Assembly: GCF_001606025.1 (NCBI RefSeq)
Contig: NZ_CP014945.1
Coordinates: 3,224,001-3,288,000, forward strand
Source: Psychrobacter alimentarius
Lineage (GTDB): Bacteria; Pseudomonadota; Gammaproteobacteria; Pseudomonadales; Moraxellaceae
Direction of reading: 5' to 3'
Length of the DNA stretch: 64,000 nt
Position numbers and translations under genes: made by a program. The notes below the pieces were generated by a model. It had not been told where the DNA came from. It saw only the letters and a list, made by a program, of their open reading frames with translations, and did no database searches. This document shows positions 40,890-51,858 of this stretch, piece by piece (the first letter of the stretch is position 1; every line of letters begins with the position of its first letter).

Positions 40890-42515
40890 TTACTCTTGTG
40901 GACTGGCACTGTCTAATAAGTCGGTTTCATCTGAGCTTTCCGCAATTTCTTGCTCGACCTTTTCCATTAATTTATCGTTGGGACGCGCATCCAAAACCTC
41001 TTTGGCATCGTGACCTTGCAGAATTTGCTTGGCTCGAGCTTTGGCTTTTTGCTTATCTTTATCGTCAATACTTGGCACTTCATCATGATCATCGTGAGTA
41101 ATAATGGGCGTGGCTGAAACTCGCGGTTTATGAGCAGTAGCACTACTGGTATCTAAGCTTCCTTGCATATGCTCAAGCGCTTTTTCGAGTTTTTTGTTGA
41201 AGCGTAGGCGGTAAATAGGTTCTGGTAAGCTAAATCCTGCGTTTTCTAAGGCATGCTTGGTCTCACGAATGGCAATACTACGCGCTTTAGCAAAATCTGT
41301 TTCTGACTGATTCACCCATATTTGAAACTCAAGGACAATGTTAGAATCGCCAACGTTAGTAATGACCGCCATCGCCTTCGGGTTATCCAACACAAAAATT
41401 AAATCATTGATGGCGTCAATGCCGACTTTGATAGCGGCCAACGGATCATTATTGGCATCCACGCCCAACTCAAAGGTAAAACGGCGCTCAGGGTTTTTGG
41501 TGTAATTTAAGATAGTGCCTTTAAAAACTTCAGCATTGGGAATTCGAAGCTGGTTACCATCTAACGTCATCAATATGGTTGCACGTGACGTCAACCGCAC
41601 CACAATACCTTCTTGCTGGTTGATCAAGATATGATCACGGGCGCGAAAAGGTTGACGAATACTGAGCATCAAGGACGCAATATAATTTTCGATGGTATCT
41701 TTAACGGCAAAACCAACAGCGATACCAATGACACCCGCACCACCCAGCAACGTACCCAAAATGGTTTCTGCACCGATTAAGCTCAATGCCAGAATAAGAC
41801 CAAAAATAATAAAAATAACTTTTACCGTTTGGGCTAATAACTCAGCGACAAACGGATTGGGCGTTAAACGCTGCCACATTTTTTTGCGGTTCGACAGCCA
41901 ACTGCCGAGCCATGTCACCAGTATGAATATCACCAAACCGACTAATAATAAAGGCAGCGCTTTGACCAAGTTTTTGACTTGTGCTTTTAGTGTTTGATAA
42001 ACCGTCGTGACGTTGTCTTGTACATCCAGAGTACGGTCAATTCGATCATCAACAGTGACCACATCGGTCAAGCGATTGGTCAAATTAATGGCTTGTTGTG
42101 CCTTTTTCTCGTTTGGTGTCTCACCCGTTAAGGTGACAACCCCTTGGGCAACGCTAACATTGACAGCTTGCAGCCCTTCGATTTCAGAAAAAATACCTTT
42201 GATACGTTGACGAATGTCACTGTCTGTTTGTAGAGAGGGCGTGGTTTCGATTTGAGCATTGTTGGTGCTCTGTCCATTGATTACTGGCGGGGCACGCAAG
42301 GGTTCAGACGATTCCGCTATCTCGTTTGCTGATGTAGTAGAATCATCTGTTGCCACCTCCTCGGTGGTTTCTACCCCTAATGCGGTAGTTATGCTGCCCA
42401 CGTCTTCACCAGCAGCATGCGCTGGCAACCAGCAAATGACGATCAGTAGCAACCATGCCTGACCCCACGTTTTTAAACAACTACGTATTATCGAGTGGTC
42501 AAGATAAGCGGCCAT
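40890..42515 (-). CDS. MscS-family mechanosensitive channel with N-terminal BON domain
   Basis: An inner-membrane channel of 541 aa. The N-terminus is a signal-like hydrophobic segment (about 17-34), followed by a Ser/Glu-rich linker and a BON domain (about 98-160; NVSVAQGVVTLTGETPNEK, then VVTVDDRI), which sits in the periplasm. Two or three membrane helices follow (LPLLLVGLVIFILVTWLGSW and others), then the MscS pore/beta region (GIAVGFAVKDTIENYIASL; GTILNYTKNPERR). The C-terminus is cytoplasmic and charged. The BON-MscS combination is known in proteobacteria; the BON domain may bind lipid. Role in osmotic safety is inferred. Confidence 0.88.
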   Translation of the reverse strand: MAAYLDHSIIRSCLKTWGQAWLLLIVICWLPAHAAGEDVGSITTALGVETTEEVATDDSTTSANEIAESSEPLRAPPVINGQSTNNAQIETTPSLQTDSDIRQRIKGIFSEIEGLQAVNVSVAQGVVTLTGETPNEKKAQQAINLTNRLTDVVTVDDRIDRTLDVQDNVTTVYQTLKAQVKNLVKALPLLLVGLVIFILVTWLGSWLSNRKKMWQRLTPNPFVAELLAQTVKVIFIIFGLILALSLIGAETILGTLLGGAGVIGIAVGFAVKDTIENYIASLMLSIRQPFRARDHILINQQEGIVVRLTSRATILMTLDGNQLRIPNAEVFKGTILNYTKNPERRFTFELGVDANNDPLAAIKVGIDAINDLIFVLDNPKAMAVITNVGDSNIVLEFQIWVNQSETDFAKARSIAIRETKHALENAGFSLPEPIYRLRFNKKLEKALEHMQGSLDTSSATAHKPRVSATPIITHDDHDEVPSIDDKDKQKAKARAKQILQGHDAKEVLDARPNDKLMEKVEQEIAESSDETDLLDSASPQE

Positions 42516-42589
42516 AAGTATCTTCTACTGGGTTTTTATCGGCGTTTTTTATTGCAAATCTCTCTTGTTACAAAGATTTGCGTTAATTG

Positions 42590-43327
42590 TTAACGATCTA
42601 AATAAACCTGCGCTTCAGCCAAATTCAATGTACCTTCGTAGATTGCGCGACCAGTAATGATACCTTCGATGCAGTCGCCGTATGGCTTTAATAGCTCAAT
42701 GTCTTTCATATCTGTCACACCGCCTGAGGCGATCACCGGTAATCCACCTTCACGGGCTAAATTCACTGTTTGCTCAACATTCACGCCTTGCATCATACCA
42801 TCACGAGCAATGTCAGTATAAACAATCGAGGAGACACCCACATCTGCAAAACGCTTAGCCAGCTCAGTTGCTTTAGTATCCGTCACATTTGCCCAGCCAT
42901 GAGTGGCAACCATACCGTCTTTGGCATCAATACCGACGATAATGTGTCCTGCAAACTCGCGACAAGCCTCAGTGACAAAGCTAGGATCTTCAACGGCTTT
43001 TGTACCAATGATGATGTAAGTCAGTCCCGCCGTAATATACTGCTCAATCGTGTTCATGTTTCTGACACCGCCGCCCAGCTGAATAGGCAAGTTTGGATAT
43101 GCCTTGGCGATATCATGAACCACTTGTCTATGCACTGGCACACCATCAAACGCACCGTTTAAATCGACCAAATGAAGCCTACGTGCTCCTTCCTCTACCC
43201 AGCGCGCCGCCATGGCCACTGGATCGTCAGAAAATACCGTATCATCTTCCATACGGCCTTGTTTTAAGCGCACACATTTACCATCTTTTAAATCAATCGC
43301 CGGGATAATGACAGGCACAGCACACAT
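42590..43327 (-). CDS. hisA: Phosphoribosylformimino-5-aminoimidazole carboxamide ribotide isomerase
   Basis: Fourth-step isomerase of histidine biosynthesis, converting ProFAR to PRFAR in the cytoplasm. The TIM barrel starts [18 protein letters not shown] with the catalytic Asp12. The phosphate-binding halves are seen as QLGGGVRN and VIASGGVTD, and the second catalytic Asp in [15 protein letters not shown]. The 245-aa length is normal. hisH lies 20 kb away at the end of the window, so the his genes are partly scattered here. Confidence 0.95.
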   Translation of the reverse strand: MCAVPVIIPAIDLKDGKCVRLKQGRMEDDTVFSDDPVAMAARWVEEGARRLHLVDLNGAFDGVPVHRQVVHDIAKAYPNLPIQLGGGVRNMNTIEQYITAGLTYIIIGTKAVEDPSFVTEACREFAGHIIVGIDAKDGMVATHGWANVTDTKATELAKRFADVGVSSIVYTDIARDGMMQGVNVEQTVNLAREGGLPVIASGGVTDMKDIELLKPYGDCIEGIITGRAIYEGTLNLAEAQVYLDR

Positions 43328-44402
43328 ACAGCATTCCTTATCTTATAAAGCAAAGTATTAAATAAATTTTGGGTATTAACCCTTAAAAATCAAACAGTAA
43401 TAGACAGATATCCTCTAAGACGCTCATTTAGACCATATAGTCGCCAAGACAGATAACAAAACAAATCGTGCTTAAAGAGGATATGACTGATTGTGGGAAA
43501 TAAATACTCATAACCACAAGTTTTGATATATCTATTTACTGTAAACATGAGGTAAATTCAATTACTGACTGGCAATTTTAGGTCAATTTAGCGTATAATC
43601 CTAGGTAAATTTTTATTTGTTTCTATGTGATAGTAACCATACGCTATGCTTTTAACTGAGTCATTTTTGGCTTAAGGGTGCATAGCAGTCAGGAAGAATC
43701 AGGCAGGAATTTACCGCATCTGTACGATGTTGGCTAATACCTTGCTAAGAAGGGTTATATTAGAAATTTCAACTGGTGGACGTTAAACCGTCTACTCTGC
43801 ACTACCAAAATCTAATTAGATACCTTCTACGATGTCTCTATCATTAGTTAACTATTACTAACAGTCATTACTAGCGCTATGACAACTGATTGTAATAAGT
43901 GAGACTCACTTATCGGTTGCTCAGCTGGTTTGTCTTTTAACCAGTTTGCTATCTATTTTCATAGATTATTATTTGACTATTTTTTCTATTGAGCGTTGTT
44001 TTGCAAGCCCTCAAACTGATAAGGAAAGTCAATCATACTGGCGTTACAAGCTTTAATTTTCAATGAAACGTGTGATAAGGCTGTTTGTTTTGAAAATAGT
44101 CACTTTTAGCTCACTGCTTTAGCGATTAATTTTGATGGAATGGTTTTAGCATACACCTTGGTAGCCAGTCGCCACTTTGGTAATTCGAATAAGACATTAA
44201 CGTGTTGTTAAGGAGTCTGAGGTCAGCGTTAATACTCTTACTAGTAGTTTTGATCGTGCATTGTTTTAAAAAACCCGTTATCGCTATCCTACTATAGGAG
44301 TAGAGATTTGTGGGCTTTATTTAATGACGCAAATGTTCATGCTACCGATATACCAAACAGGACGTCTGGTATCGTTTTAGACTATGGACTAAGTTTTCGC
44401 TT
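43328..44402 (+). other. Long non-coding region upstream of nqrA
   Basis: 1075 bases with no plausible gene between the divergent hisA and nqrA. A TATAAT at 43594-43599 with a weak TGGCAA about 18 bp upstream could start a leader of nearly 800 nt. A long hairpin lies soon after it (43643-43686). I do not recognise a known riboswitch or RNA family in it. A second, imperfect hairpin (CGATATACCA / TGGTATCG) lies at 44346-44371 close to the nqrA start. Confidence 0.55.
43643..43686 (+). promoter_or_regulatory. Long hairpin in the putative nqrA leader
   Basis: GCTATGC / GCATAGC is perfect at the base. It continues with a G-U containing stem (CTTTTAA against TTAAGGG) and AGTCA against TGGCT around a TTTT loop, 44 bases in all. 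It is about 45 bases downstream of the candidate -10. No T-run follows, so it is not a simple terminator. Confidence 0.4.
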
Positions 44403-45755
44403 ATGATTACCATCAAAAAAGGTTTGGATTTGCCCATCACTGGTGAACCCTCCCGCGAGATATCTGAGCACCAACCTACACATGTAGCGGTTATTGGCTA
44501 TGACTATGTGGGTATGAAACCCACGATGAATGTCAAAGAAGGTGACATTGTAGCCAAAGGCCAGCCCGTTTTTGAAGACAAAAAACGAGTTGGCGTGATC
44601 TACACTGCCCCTGCTGCTGGTAAGGTTATCGCGGTCAAACGCGGTGAACGTCGTGTGTTTGAAAGTCTTGTGATTGCGGTTGACCCAAACGGTGAAGAAG
44701 TAGAATTTGAGCGCTATGACTCCCAGCAACTTGCTGACCTAGATTCTGAAGTCGTTGAAACCCAGCTACTTGCCTCTGGCGAATGGACGGCGTTTCGCAC
44801 GCGTCCTTACAGTCGTGCTCCAGAAATCGGTGCCCGTCCACACGCTATCTTTGTCACGGCCATGGATACTAATCCATTGGCTCTTGATCCGATGTTGCTG
44901 ATTAATGAACAGTTACAAGCGTTCAATGACGGTCTTGCTGTACTATCAACCCTTAGCCCCAAGACTTTTGTTTGTCATCACGGCAATACATCGTTGACGC
45001 CAGTTGCAAAAACGGCTGCCAATAATATCACTGAGTATCATGGCTTTGCTGGTAAACATCCAGCAGGATTGGCTGGTACACACATTCACTTTTTGCATCC
45101 AATCATGCGCGGTGTTAGCGTATGGACGATTGGCTATCAAGATGTGATCGCTATTGGTAAGCTATTTACTACAGGGCGTTTGTATACGCGTCGTATGATT
45201 AGCTTGGCGGGTCCAGCAGTCACCAATCCACATCTAGTGGCTACTGAGCGCGGTGCTGACATTACTGCCCTTACAAAAGGTCAATTAGCAGCTGGCGAGA
45301 ATCGTATTATTTCAGGTTCTGTCTTGTCTGGTCGCAAAGTGTTTGACAATATCGCTTACCTTGGTCGCTTCCATGACCAAGTCAGTGTGCTGCCTGAAGG
45401 TCGCGAGCGCCCTGCGTTCCACTTCTTTAGTGCGGGTGCAAACCGTTTCTCTAAATTGCCTATCTATATCTCTCAGTTCTTTGGTGGCAAAAAGTACAAC
45501 TTCACCACGACAAGCAACGGCTCACCAAGAGCCATGGTGCCTATCGGGGTTTATGAAGAAGTGATGCCACAAGACTATTTGCCAACACAGTTACTACGAG
45601 CATTGATTGTCGAAGACATCATTAGTGCTGTTGATTTAGGCGTACTCGAATTGGACGAAGAAGATTTAGCATTATGCACCTTTGTATCTCCTGGCAAATA
45701 TGAATTCGGTGATATTTTGCGTGATAACTTAACGCGCATTGAGCTGGAGGGCTAA
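44403..45755 (+). CDS. nqrA: Na+-translocating NADH-quinone reductase subunit A
   Basis: Peripheral cytoplasmic subunit of Na+-NQR, the complex that oxidises NADH, reduces ubiquinone and exports Na+. The 450-aa length matches the family (about 447). The start [17 protein letters not shown] and [16 protein letters not shown] are typical, as are the Gly/Pro-rich biotinyl-lipoyl-like N-domain ([17 protein letters not shown]) and the later [13 protein letters not shown] segment. First gene of the operon. The ribosome site is weak (GGACTAAG), and a long leader precedes it. Confidence 0.97.
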   Translation: MITIKKGLDLPITGEPSREISEHQPTHVAVIGYDYVGMKPTMNVKEGDIVAKGQPVFEDKKRVGVIYTAPAAGKVIAVKRGERRVFESLVIAVDPNGEEVEFERYDSQQLADLDSEVVETQLLASGEWTAFRTRPYSRAPEIGARPHAIFVTAMDTNPLALDPMLLINEQLQAFNDGLAVLSTLSPKTFVCHHGNTSLTPVAKTAANNITEYHGFAGKHPAGLAGTHIHFLHPIMRGVSVWTIGYQDVIAIGKLFTTGRLYTRRMISLAGPAVTNPHLVATERGADITALTKGQLAAGENRIISGSVLSGRKVFDNIAYLGRFHDQVSVLPEGRERPAFHFFSAGANRFSKLPIYISQFFGGKKYNFTTTSNGSPRAMVPIGVYEEVMPQDYLPTQLLRALIVEDIISAVDLGVLELDEEDLALCTFVSPGKYEFGDILRDNLTRIELEG

Positions 45756-45760
45756 CCACG

Positions 45761-46996
45761 ATGAAATTTTTACACAATATGTTCGATCGTATGGAGCCGT
45801 CTTTCACCAAAGGTGGCAAACACGAAAAATACTATGCCATTTTTGAGATGTTTGATACGTTCTTGCGTCAACCAAGCTCAACGACTTACGCATCTTCACA
45901 CGTACGTGACGGTATCGATCTGAAGCGTATTATGATTACCGTATGGCTTTGTACGTTCCCAGCGATGTTTTGGGGTATGTACAACATCGGTCATCAAGCG
46001 CTAACTGCGATCGATCAGCTTGGCTTACAGCCTGAAGGCTGGCGCACTGTCATCACTAGCATGGTAGGCTATAACCCAGAGAGTATCTGGGCGAGCTTCG
46101 TTTATGGTGCTATGCAGTTCTTACCGATTTATATCGTCACCTTTGCGGTCGGTATTCTTTGTGAGATTATCTTTGCCGTGGTGCGAGGACATGAAGTCAA
46201 CGAAGGTTTCTTTGTGACTTCTGTCTTATTTGCCTTATGTCTACCACCAGATATTCCATTGTGGCAAGTTGCCCTAGGTATTATCTTCGGTGTGGTAGTG
46301 GCCAAAGAAGTATTCGGTGGTACAGGTAAAAACTTCCTTAACCCTGCCCTATCAGGTCGTGCCTTCTTGTACTTTGCTTATCCAGCCTATATGTCTGGTG
46401 ACTCAGTATGGACGGCAGTAGATGGTTTCTCAGGGGCGACACCTCTTGGTCTGGCTGCCCTTGGCGTGGTTCCTCAAGATTTTGTTGATGTGTATGGCAA
46501 TGCCATCACATGGGGCGATGCATTCTTAGGCAACATGCAAGGCAGTATCGGTGAAGTATCAACGCTTGCAATTTTGATGGGTGCCGCTGTTCTACTATGG
46601 ACACGTATCGCTTCATGGCGCATTATGGCAGGGTGTGTGGTCGGTCTTGTTGCCACGTCTCTTGTATTCAATATGATTGGCTCTGAAGACAATATGATGA
46701 TGAACCTGCCATTTTATTGGCATTTGGTTATCGGTGGTTTTGCATTCGGTGCTGTCTTTATGGCGACCGATCCTGTATCAGCTGCGCACACCAATAAAGG
46801 TCGCTGGGCATATGGTATCTTGATTGGTTTTATGACCGTATTGATCCGAGTGATTAACCCTGCTTTTCCAGAAGGCATCATGCTAGCCATTCTTTTTGCC
46901 AACTTATTTGCTCCATTGTTTGATTATTTTGTGACCCAAGCAAACATCAAACGCCAAACAGCTCGGAGGGTTCGCTATGTCCAAGCCCAAAAGTAA
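45761..46996 (+). CDS. nqrB: Na+-translocating NADH-quinone reductase subunit B
   Basis: Integral membrane subunit with covalently bound FMN and riboflavin, forming part of the Na+ path. 411 aa with about ten membrane helices (for example [20 protein letters not shown]). The flavinylation motif SGAT is at residues 224-227 in [13 protein letters not shown] is attached to Thr227 by ApbE, which is encoded 5 kb downstream. Starts 5 bases after the nqrA stop with a GGAGG site. Overlaps nqrC by 20 bases. Confidence 0.97.
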   Translation: MKFLHNMFDRMEPSFTKGGKHEKYYAIFEMFDTFLRQPSSTTYASSHVRDGIDLKRIMITVWLCTFPAMFWGMYNIGHQALTAIDQLGLQPEGWRTVITSMVGYNPESIWASFVYGAMQFLPIYIVTFAVGILCEIIFAVVRGHEVNEGFFVTSVLFALCLPPDIPLWQVALGIIFGVVVAKEVFGGTGKNFLNPALSGRAFLYFAYPAYMSGDSVWTAVDGFSGATPLGLAALGVVPQDFVDVYGNAITWGDAFLGNMQGSIGEVSTLAILMGAAVLLWTRIASWRIMAGCVVGLVATSLVFNMIGSEDNMMMNLPFYWHLVIGGFAFGAVFMATDPVSAAHTNKGRWAYGILIGFMTVLIRVINPAFPEGIMLAILFANLFAPLFDYFVTQANIKRQTARRVRYVQAQK

Positions 46997-47891
46997 CAAT
47001 GCGAAAACCATCAGTGTGGCATTGACGCTATGCTTGGTGTGTTCAGTACTGGTCTCAGCAGTTGCTGTTGGTCTCAAACCAGCACAAGTCGAAAATGCTC
47101 GCTTAGACCGTAACAAAAACATCTTGGTAGCAGCGGATATGTATAACGCTGAATCTGATACCGCAGAAGATGTTTCTGAGCGCTTCAAAGACTTTGATGT
47201 CGAAATTATTGATTTAAATAAAGGTACTTATCTTGATGATAGTGCCTTAGCAGACGCTGGCATCCCTGATCGTAACGCTTATGACGCAAGTCAAGCAACC
47301 AAGAACCAAGCATTGAGTGAAGACTTGGGTGACAACGATCCTGCTGGTATTGGTCGTAAGCCCAAATATGCCAAAGTCTATGTCAAAAAAGATGACGCGG
47401 GCAAACCTGAAGTGGTTGTACTGCCGATTCAAGGGTATGGACTATGGGGTACTATCTACGGTTTCTTAACCCTTGAAAGCGATATGAATACCATCAAAGG
47501 TATCAGCTTTTATGAGCATAAAGAAACCCCAGGTCTTGGCGCACGTATCGAAGAGCCAGAATGGCGTGCAAAGTGGACGGGTATCCAGTCCTATGACGAA
47601 AACGGTGATGTTGCTACTGGTGTAACCAAAGCAGGTGCGCCGAAAGAAAACTGGGTAGATGGTATCAGTGGCGCGACGCTTACTAGCCGCGGTGTCAGTA
47701 ATATGATTCAGTTTTGGTTAGGTGATCAAGGCTACAAGCCGTATCTAGATATGCTACGTAAAGAAAGTGGTCAAACAGTTGAAGATGCTGATACGCAGGC
47801 GAATCAGTCAACGCAATCAAAGACCAGTCCAGCTCAACCTAATACCGAACTGGCAGCATTGCAGCCAGTAGCAAACGGCAAGGAGGCATAA
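46977..47891 (+). CDS. nqrC: Na+-translocating NADH-quinone reductase subunit C
   Basis: Membrane-anchored periplasmic subunit with covalent FMN. One N-terminal membrane helix (about 11-33) is followed by the soluble domain. The flavinylation motif SGAT is at residues 231-234 in [13 protein letters not shown], so Thr234 carries FMN. The 304-aa length exceeds the usual about 260 because of a Gln/Thr/Asn-rich tail after residue 270. The start lies within nqrB after a GGAGG site. Confidence 0.96.
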   Translation: MSKPKSNNAKTISVALTLCLVCSVLVSAVAVGLKPAQVENARLDRNKNILVAADMYNAESDTAEDVSERFKDFDVEIIDLNKGTYLDDSALADAGIPDRNAYDASQATKNQALSEDLGDNDPAGIGRKPKYAKVYVKKDDAGKPEVVVLPIQGYGLWGTIYGFLTLESDMNTIKGISFYEHKETPGLGARIEEPEWRAKWTGIQSYDENGDVATGVTKAGAPKENWVDGISGATLTSRGVSNMIQFWLGDQGYKPYLDMLRKESGQTVEDADTQANQSTQSKTSPAQPNTELAALQPVANGKEA

Positions 47892-47892
47892 C

Positions 47893-48564
47893 ATGGCTGA
47901 CACGAAAACTATTTTAACCTCGCCTATTTTTGATAACAACCCGATTGCGTTACAGATCCTAGGTATCTGTTCGGCATTGGCGGTCACCACGAGCATGGCC
48001 AATGCCATGGTTATGTGTGTGGCGTTGACATTAGTAACAGCTTTTTCGAGCTTCTTTATCTCGATCATTCGTAAACAAATCCCTTCGAGCATTCGTATCA
48101 TCGTACAGATGACCATTATTGCATCGTTGGTTATTTTGGTCGATCAGGTACTAAAAGCGGTCGCTTATGATGTGAGTAAAGGCTTGTCTGTCTTCGTTGG
48201 TTTGATCATTACCAACTGTATCGTTATGGGCCGTGCAGAAGCGTTTGCAATGAGCAATCCACCTGTACCTAGCTTTTTAGATGGTATCGGTAACGGTCTT
48301 GGTTACTCTGCGGTACTGCTGTTTGTTGCAACTGTCCGTGAGATATTAGGCGCAGGTACTTGGTTTGGTATTACCATTCTACAACCAGTCACTGACGGCG
48401 GTTGGTATTTGCCAAACGGTCTATTATTATTGCCACCATCAGCGTTCTTTATTATTGGTTTGTTTATTGCCATTGTTCGTATCTGGAAACCAGAACAGGT
48501 CGAAGAAGCTGAATTTGTAATGAAGCCGCAGTCTAAAGGCATGGCACATGGAGGCGGTCACTAA
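47893..48564 (+). CDS. nqrD: Na+-translocating NADH-quinone reductase subunit D
   Basis: Integral membrane subunit of 223 aa with six helices. It is paired with NqrE and holds the Fe centre between them. The N-terminal [21 protein letters not shown] and [12 protein letters not shown] are family signatures; the Cys in the latter is an iron ligand. An AAGGAGG site precedes the start. The stop overlaps the nqrE start by one base (TAATG). Confidence 0.97.
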   Translation: MADTKTILTSPIFDNNPIALQILGICSALAVTTSMANAMVMCVALTLVTAFSSFFISIIRKQIPSSIRIIVQMTIIASLVILVDQVLKAVAYDVSKGLSVFVGLIITNCIVMGRAEAFAMSNPPVPSFLDGIGNGLGYSAVLLFVATVREILGAGTWFGITILQPVTDGGWYLPNGLLLLPPSAFFIIGLFIAIVRIWKPEQVEEAEFVMKPQSKGMAHGGGH

Positions 48565-49172
48565 TGGGACATTATGTTAGTTTATTTATAACCTCAGTCT
48601 TTATTGAGAACATGGCGCTGGCCTACTTTTTAGGCATGTGTACTTTCTTGGCAGTGTCAAAGAAAGTATCAACAGCCATTGGTCTTGGGGTTGCTGTGGT
48701 TGTCGTTATGGCGATTACCGTTCCGCTAAATAACTTACTTTTTCAGTTCATCCTAAAAAATGGTGCGCTGGCATGGGCAGGTTTCCCTGATATCGACTTA
48801 AGCTTCTTAGGGTTGCTCAGTTATATTGGTCTTATTGCTGCGACGGTACAGATCCTTGAGATGTTCTTGGATAAGTTTGTACCAAGTCTGTATAACGCGC
48901 TTGGGGTGTTTTTGCCTCTTATCACTGTAAACTGCGCCATCTTAGGTGGGGTTCTGTTTATGGTTGAGCGTGATTATAACTTTGGTGAATCCATGGTTTA
49001 TGGTGTGGGTGCAGGTTTTGGTTGGGCACTTGCTATCACTGCGTTGGCCGGTATTCGCGAGAAGCTAAAGTACTCGGACATCCCAGCACCGCTACGTGGT
49101 CTTGGTATTACCTTTATTACGGTTGGTCTTATGTCGCTCGGCTTTATGTCGTTCGGTGGTATGTCCATTTAA
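48564..49172 (+). CDS. nqrE: Na+-translocating NADH-quinone reductase subunit E
   Basis: Integral membrane subunit of 202 aa, homologous to NqrD with inverted topology. [22 protein letters not shown] and [19 protein letters not shown] are family signatures, and their Cys residues contribute to the shared iron site. It ends 178 bp before nqrF, a larger gap than elsewhere in the operon. Confidence 0.97.
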   Translation: MGHYVSLFITSVFIENMALAYFLGMCTFLAVSKKVSTAIGLGVAVVVVMAITVPLNNLLFQFILKNGALAWAGFPDIDLSFLGLLSYIGLIAATVQILEMFLDKFVPSLYNALGVFLPLITVNCAILGGVLFMVERDYNFGESMVYGVGAGFGWALAITALAGIREKLKYSDIPAPLRGLGITFITVGLMSLGFMSFGGMSI

Positions 49173-49350
49173 ACCGTTTGGTCTAGCGTTATTGACTCAT
49201 AAGAGTATGACTTTTTTATCAGTTGATACGCTATATTCAAGACCTTATTTAGCTATTTGACCTATTTAATTCATTTATTCGGTAGGCGTTCGGGTACAGC
49301 ATAACATCCATGCCCCCGCACCCCTACCCCATAGATTAAGGATACATATC

Positions 49351-50586
49351 ATGGATTATGCTACGGCGATTGGTGGCGTGGCTATGTTTACCTTGATCAT
49401 CATGGGCCTTGTTGCCATTATTTTGGCAGCGCGTTCAAGATTGGTCAGTTCAGGTGACGTTACCATTCATATCAATGATAATCCCGATAATGATGTAGTG
49501 ACACCAGCAGGTGGTAAGCTACTGCAAACACTTGCAAGCGAAGGTATCTTTTTATCTTCAGCATGTGGTGGTGGTGGTACCTGTGCACAGTGTCGCTGCC
49601 GTGTTATTGAGGGTGGCGGTTCTATCTTGCCCACCGAAGAAGGCTATTTTACTCAAGGCGAAATCCGTGATCACATGCGCTTGGCTTGTCAGGTAGCTGT
49701 CAAACAAGACATGAAAATCGAGATTGACCCTGAGTTTTTTGATGTACAAAAATGGGAATGTGAAGTTATCTCTAATGATAACGTGGCAACCTTTATTAAA
49801 GAATTGGTACTTAAAATCCCAGAAGGCGAAGAAGTTAACTTCCGAGCTGGTGGTTATGTGCAGTTAGAAGCGCCACCGCACGAAGTTCACTATAAAGACT
49901 TTGTGGTAGATGAAGAGTACCGAGAAGATTGGGAAAAATTTGGCATTTTCAAATATGTGTCAAAAGTTGATGAGCCAGTGATTCGTGCTTATTCAATGGC
50001 CAACTACCCAGAAGAAAAAGGCTTAATCAAGTTCAACATTCGTATCGCAAGTCCACCGCCACGTGGCCCTGACAACATTCCACCAGGCAAAATGTCTTCT
50101 TGGGTGTTTAGCTTGGTACCTGGCGACAAAGTCACGGTTTCAGGTCCGTATGGTGAGTTCTTTGCCAAGAAAACGGAAGCTGAGATGATCTTTGTCGGTG
50201 GTGGTGCGGGTATGGCACCAATGCGTTCTCACATTTTTGATCAGTTGAAACGCTTAAACACCGATCGTAAGATCAGCTTTTGGTACGGTGCACGCTCTAT
50301 CCGTGAGATGTTCTACGTTGAAGATTACGATCAATTGGCGGAAGAGTTTGATAATTTTGAGTGGCATGTGGCCTTGTCTGATCCATTACCAGAAGATAAC
50401 TGGGAAGGTCCAACAGGCTTTATTCATAATGTCTTACTTGAAAACTACCTGAAAGACCATCCAAACCCTGAAGACTGTGAATTTTACATGTGTGGGCCAC
50501 CAATGATGAATGCGGCGGTAATCGACATGTTACACAGCTTGGGTGTTGAAGATGAAAACATCATGCTTGATGACTTCGGTGGTTAG
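49351..50586 (+). CDS. nqrF: Na+-translocating NADH-quinone reductase subunit F
   Basis: NADH-oxidising subunit of 411 aa. One N-terminal membrane helix (about 7-27) precedes a 2Fe-2S ferredoxin domain with Cys72, Cys78, Cys81 and Cys113, then an FAD/NADH-binding reductase domain ([14 protein letters not shown] site; [14 protein letters not shown] nucleotide loop; [12 protein letters not shown]). It takes the electron pair from NADH and passes electrons on to the Fe centre of D/E. Its own AAGGA site is present. A terminator follows 44 bp after the stop. Confidence 0.98.
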   Translation: MDYATAIGGVAMFTLIIMGLVAIILAARSRLVSSGDVTIHINDNPDNDVVTPAGGKLLQTLASEGIFLSSACGGGGTCAQCRCRVIEGGGSILPTEEGYFTQGEIRDHMRLACQVAVKQDMKIEIDPEFFDVQKWECEVISNDNVATFIKELVLKIPEGEEVNFRAGGYVQLEAPPHEVHYKDFVVDEEYREDWEKFGIFKYVSKVDEPVIRAYSMANYPEEKGLIKFNIRIASPPPRGPDNIPPGKMSSWVFSLVPGDKVTVSGPYGEFFAKKTEAEMIFVGGGAGMAPMRSHIFDQLKRLNTDRKISFWYGARSIREMFYVEDYDQLAEEFDNFEWHVALSDPLPEDNWEGPTGFIHNVLLENYLKDHPNPEDCEFYMCGPPMMNAAVIDMLHSLGVEDENIMLDDFGG

Positions 50587-50630
50587 ATTGTCTGATTAAG
50601 CGAAAAAGCTCGTTTAGTAATGTCTATAGA

Positions 50631-50659
50631 AAAGAGTCTCAATTGAGGCTCTTTTTTTT
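50631..50659 (+). terminator. Rho-independent terminator after nqrF
   Basis: AAAGAGTCTC / GAGGCTCTTT hairpin closed through AATT, followed by a long T-run. Confidence 0.85.
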
Positions 50660-50672
50660 GTTTGGATAACCC

Positions 50673-50800
50673 GTTCAAAATAAAATCGTTACATAAATAG
50701 CTACGTAATACTGGTACAAATTGTTTTTGCTTACTGATCGCAAGCGTGACAGAGGCTACAAACACTTTATACCAGTAGCATCTTACAATTTTTAAAATAA
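50673..50800 (+). repeat. Dispersed intergenic repeat with terminal inverted repeats, copy 2
   Basis: Aligns along its length with the repeat at 2134-2260 (read on the minus strand): the start GTTCAAAATAAAATCG, the core GTGACAGAGGCTACAAA and the CAGTAGCA segment coincide. It lies between the nqrF terminator and the SDR gene. The copies are clearly diverged, so it is not a recent insertion. Confidence 0.6.
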
Positions 50801-50906
50801 ATCGATTATAAGAAATACGCTTAGCCGTTAGTACTACAAATTGAAATGGTAGGTTGCGTTATCTATCCTATATGATTGATGACTTAACCAATAAGAAGGG
50901 ACACTT

Positions 50907-51707
50907 ATGACAACCAAATATAAAGAACTGACCATATGGATAACAGGTGCTTCTAGCGGTATCGGTGAAGCTTTAGTCATTGCATTTGCTAAACGCGGTG
51001 CAACCATGATATTGAGTGGACGCGATCATGATAAATTAGCAGCAGTAAAACAACGCTGCAAACATACTAAAAAACATCTGGTCGTGCCTTTTGATCTTAG
51101 TGATGCTGAGCAAGCAAAAGAAGCTTACAACCTGGCTAAGGCTCACACGGGTAGCATTGATTGGCTAATCAATAACGCTGGCGTGAGTCAACGCTCTCTT
51201 ATCGTGGACACTTCGGAAGAAGTGGAACGACAAATTATGGAGATAGATTACTTTGCGCAAACACGTCTAACCAGATTGGTATTACCAGACATGATGGCAC
51301 AAGGTGGTGGCAAAATAGTCATGATCTCTAGCGTCGCAGGGCTATTAGGAACTCAATATCGCGGTGCGTACGGTGCTGCCAAAGCTGCCATTCATATGTG
51401 GGCCAACAGTTTACGTGCCGAATTGCATGATCAAGGAATAGAGGTCGCAACGATATTTCCTGGATTTATTCAAACCAATGTGTCTATTAACGCCCTCACA
51501 GGTGATGGAAGCCGGCAAGGTACGATGGATGAGGCGACCAGTAAAGGATTAACAGCGGCGGCATTCGCCAAACAAGCTGTCAAAGCACTCACAAAAGGGG
51601 AAGAATACATTATCATCGCAGGGGCGAAAGAAAAGCTTGCCACCAAGGTAAATCGAGTATCACCGCCTAGGCTGTATAAGCTTATCCGTGAATCAAAGGT
51701 AAAATGA
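50907..51707 (+). CDS. Short-chain dehydrogenase/reductase (SDR), DHRS-like
   Basis: NAD(P)-dependent oxidoreductase of 266 aa. TGASSGIG is near residues 13-20, NNAG follows the strand IDWLINNAG, the catalytic Ser is in ISSVAG and YGAAK holds the Tyr and Lys. The C-terminal extension (KVNRVSPPRLYKLIRESKVK) is basic and resembles DHRS7-like membrane-associated SDRs. An AAGGGA site precedes the start. It stands between nqrF and apbE, with its own upstream region, and is not expected to be part of the NQR machinery. Confidence 0.9.
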   Translation: MTTKYKELTIWITGASSGIGEALVIAFAKRGATMILSGRDHDKLAAVKQRCKHTKKHLVVPFDLSDAEQAKEAYNLAKAHTGSIDWLINNAGVSQRSLIVDTSEEVERQIMEIDYFAQTRLTRLVLPDMMAQGGGKIVMISSVAGLLGTQYRGAYGAAKAAIHMWANSLRAELHDQGIEVATIFPGFIQTNVSINALTGDGSRQGTMDEATSKGLTAAAFAKQAVKALTKGEEYIIIAGAKEKLATKVNRVSPPRLYKLIRESKVK

Positions 51708-51858
51708 TAAACGACCAGACGATGCCATGAATGATGTCTTTAGTACTATATTGTTTGCTTAATTTTATTGATATTGGCTTTATGGGCGGTACGGGGTGTA
51801 AAATAGGTATCGCTTATTATCCAAAGCCACATTCACTTTCCGCTATAGCAACGAACTT

